From DAIDJM01 sp964250215 (GTDB lineage: Bacteria > Pseudomonadota > Alphaproteobacteria > Acetobacterales > Acetobacteraceae): a DNA stretch of 31,510 nucleotides. Location: the NCBI GenBank assembly GCA_964250215.1, contig CAXUEX010000014.1, positions 1-31,510 on the forward strand. Reading direction: 5' to 3'. The first letter of the stretch is position 1. Each line of letters begins with the position of its first letter. The notes under the pieces are model-generated. The model was not told the origin of the DNA, made no database searches, and saw only the letters and a program-made list of their open reading frames with translations. Below are positions 31,425-31,510 of the stretch, piece by piece. A program made the translations under genes and the position numbers.

Positions 31425-31510
31425 TCGGGGAGGGGTCGATTCGGTGGTGGCGGGGAATGTGGCGGCTGGCGGCCGGGTTATCCAGCCCCGCCGGGAGGGC
31501 TGGGTTGAGG

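Overview
The window reads as chromosomal DNA of a GC-rich alphaproteobacterium, most likely of the Acetobacteraceae/Rhodospirillales type. The reasons are the codon bias, the pdxA-pdxJ-metK-trmB and hisS-prfA blocks, the frequent TTG/GTG starts, and short intergenic palindromes of a kind I remember from that group. The assignment is inference; no 16S or other decisive marker is present.

Layout. (1) 31-7073, plus strand: a tight run that looks like one operon. It holds a polysaccharide co-polymerase/BY-kinase, an acyl-CoA-dehydrogenase-like flavoprotein, an amino acid:[carrier protein] ligase, an HSL-type esterase, a GT2 and a WecG/TagA-type (GT26) glycosyltransferase. (2) 7156-12590: further exopolysaccharide (EPS) genes. 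They are a GH16 glycanase and an outer-membrane beta-barrel (both minus), a short Wza-like OPX lipoprotein (plus), a very small membrane protein (minus), and a GT2-polysaccharide deacetylase fusion (minus). (3) 12671-16265: a block flanked on both sides by the same composite palindromic repeat in direct orientation. It carries a GNAT-like acyltransferase and an acyl carrier protein (minus), and htpG (plus). (4) 16265-22727, minus: a GT90 glycosyltransferase, prfA, hisS and a secreted beta-propeller phosphoesterase. (5) 22859-25717: a membrane-bound PAS-GGDEF-EAL protein, and divergent from it a small type-1 copper cupredoxin with an 18-codon ORF upstream. (6) 26316-31424, minus: trmB, metK, pdxJ, pdxA and lpdA.

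How the parts may work together. The first 14 kb appears to make, modify, export and trim an extracellular polysaccharide. The unusual part is the amino-acid-activating module set into it: an aminoacyl-carrier-protein ligase with all three expected zinc ligands, an ACAD-like protein that seems to lack the usual catalytic glutamate, an esterase, and, about 8 kb away, a carrier protein followed directly by an acyltransferase. I infer that an amino acid is loaded on the carrier, possibly oxidised, and moved to a sugar or another acceptor. No complete path of this kind is known to me. The export side also stands out: the OPX protein is too short to span the outer membrane in the Wza way, and a beta-barrel gene lies divergently beside it.

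No gene-free stretch exceeds about 300 bases. The longest are 12591-12851 (composite repeats), 14032-14273 (divergent control region between the carrier protein and htpG), 25718-25934 (divergent region with a small ORF), 8011-8218 and 9530-9731 (promoter regions with small inverted repeats). I saw no tRNA, rRNA, CRISPR array, transposase or phage gene.
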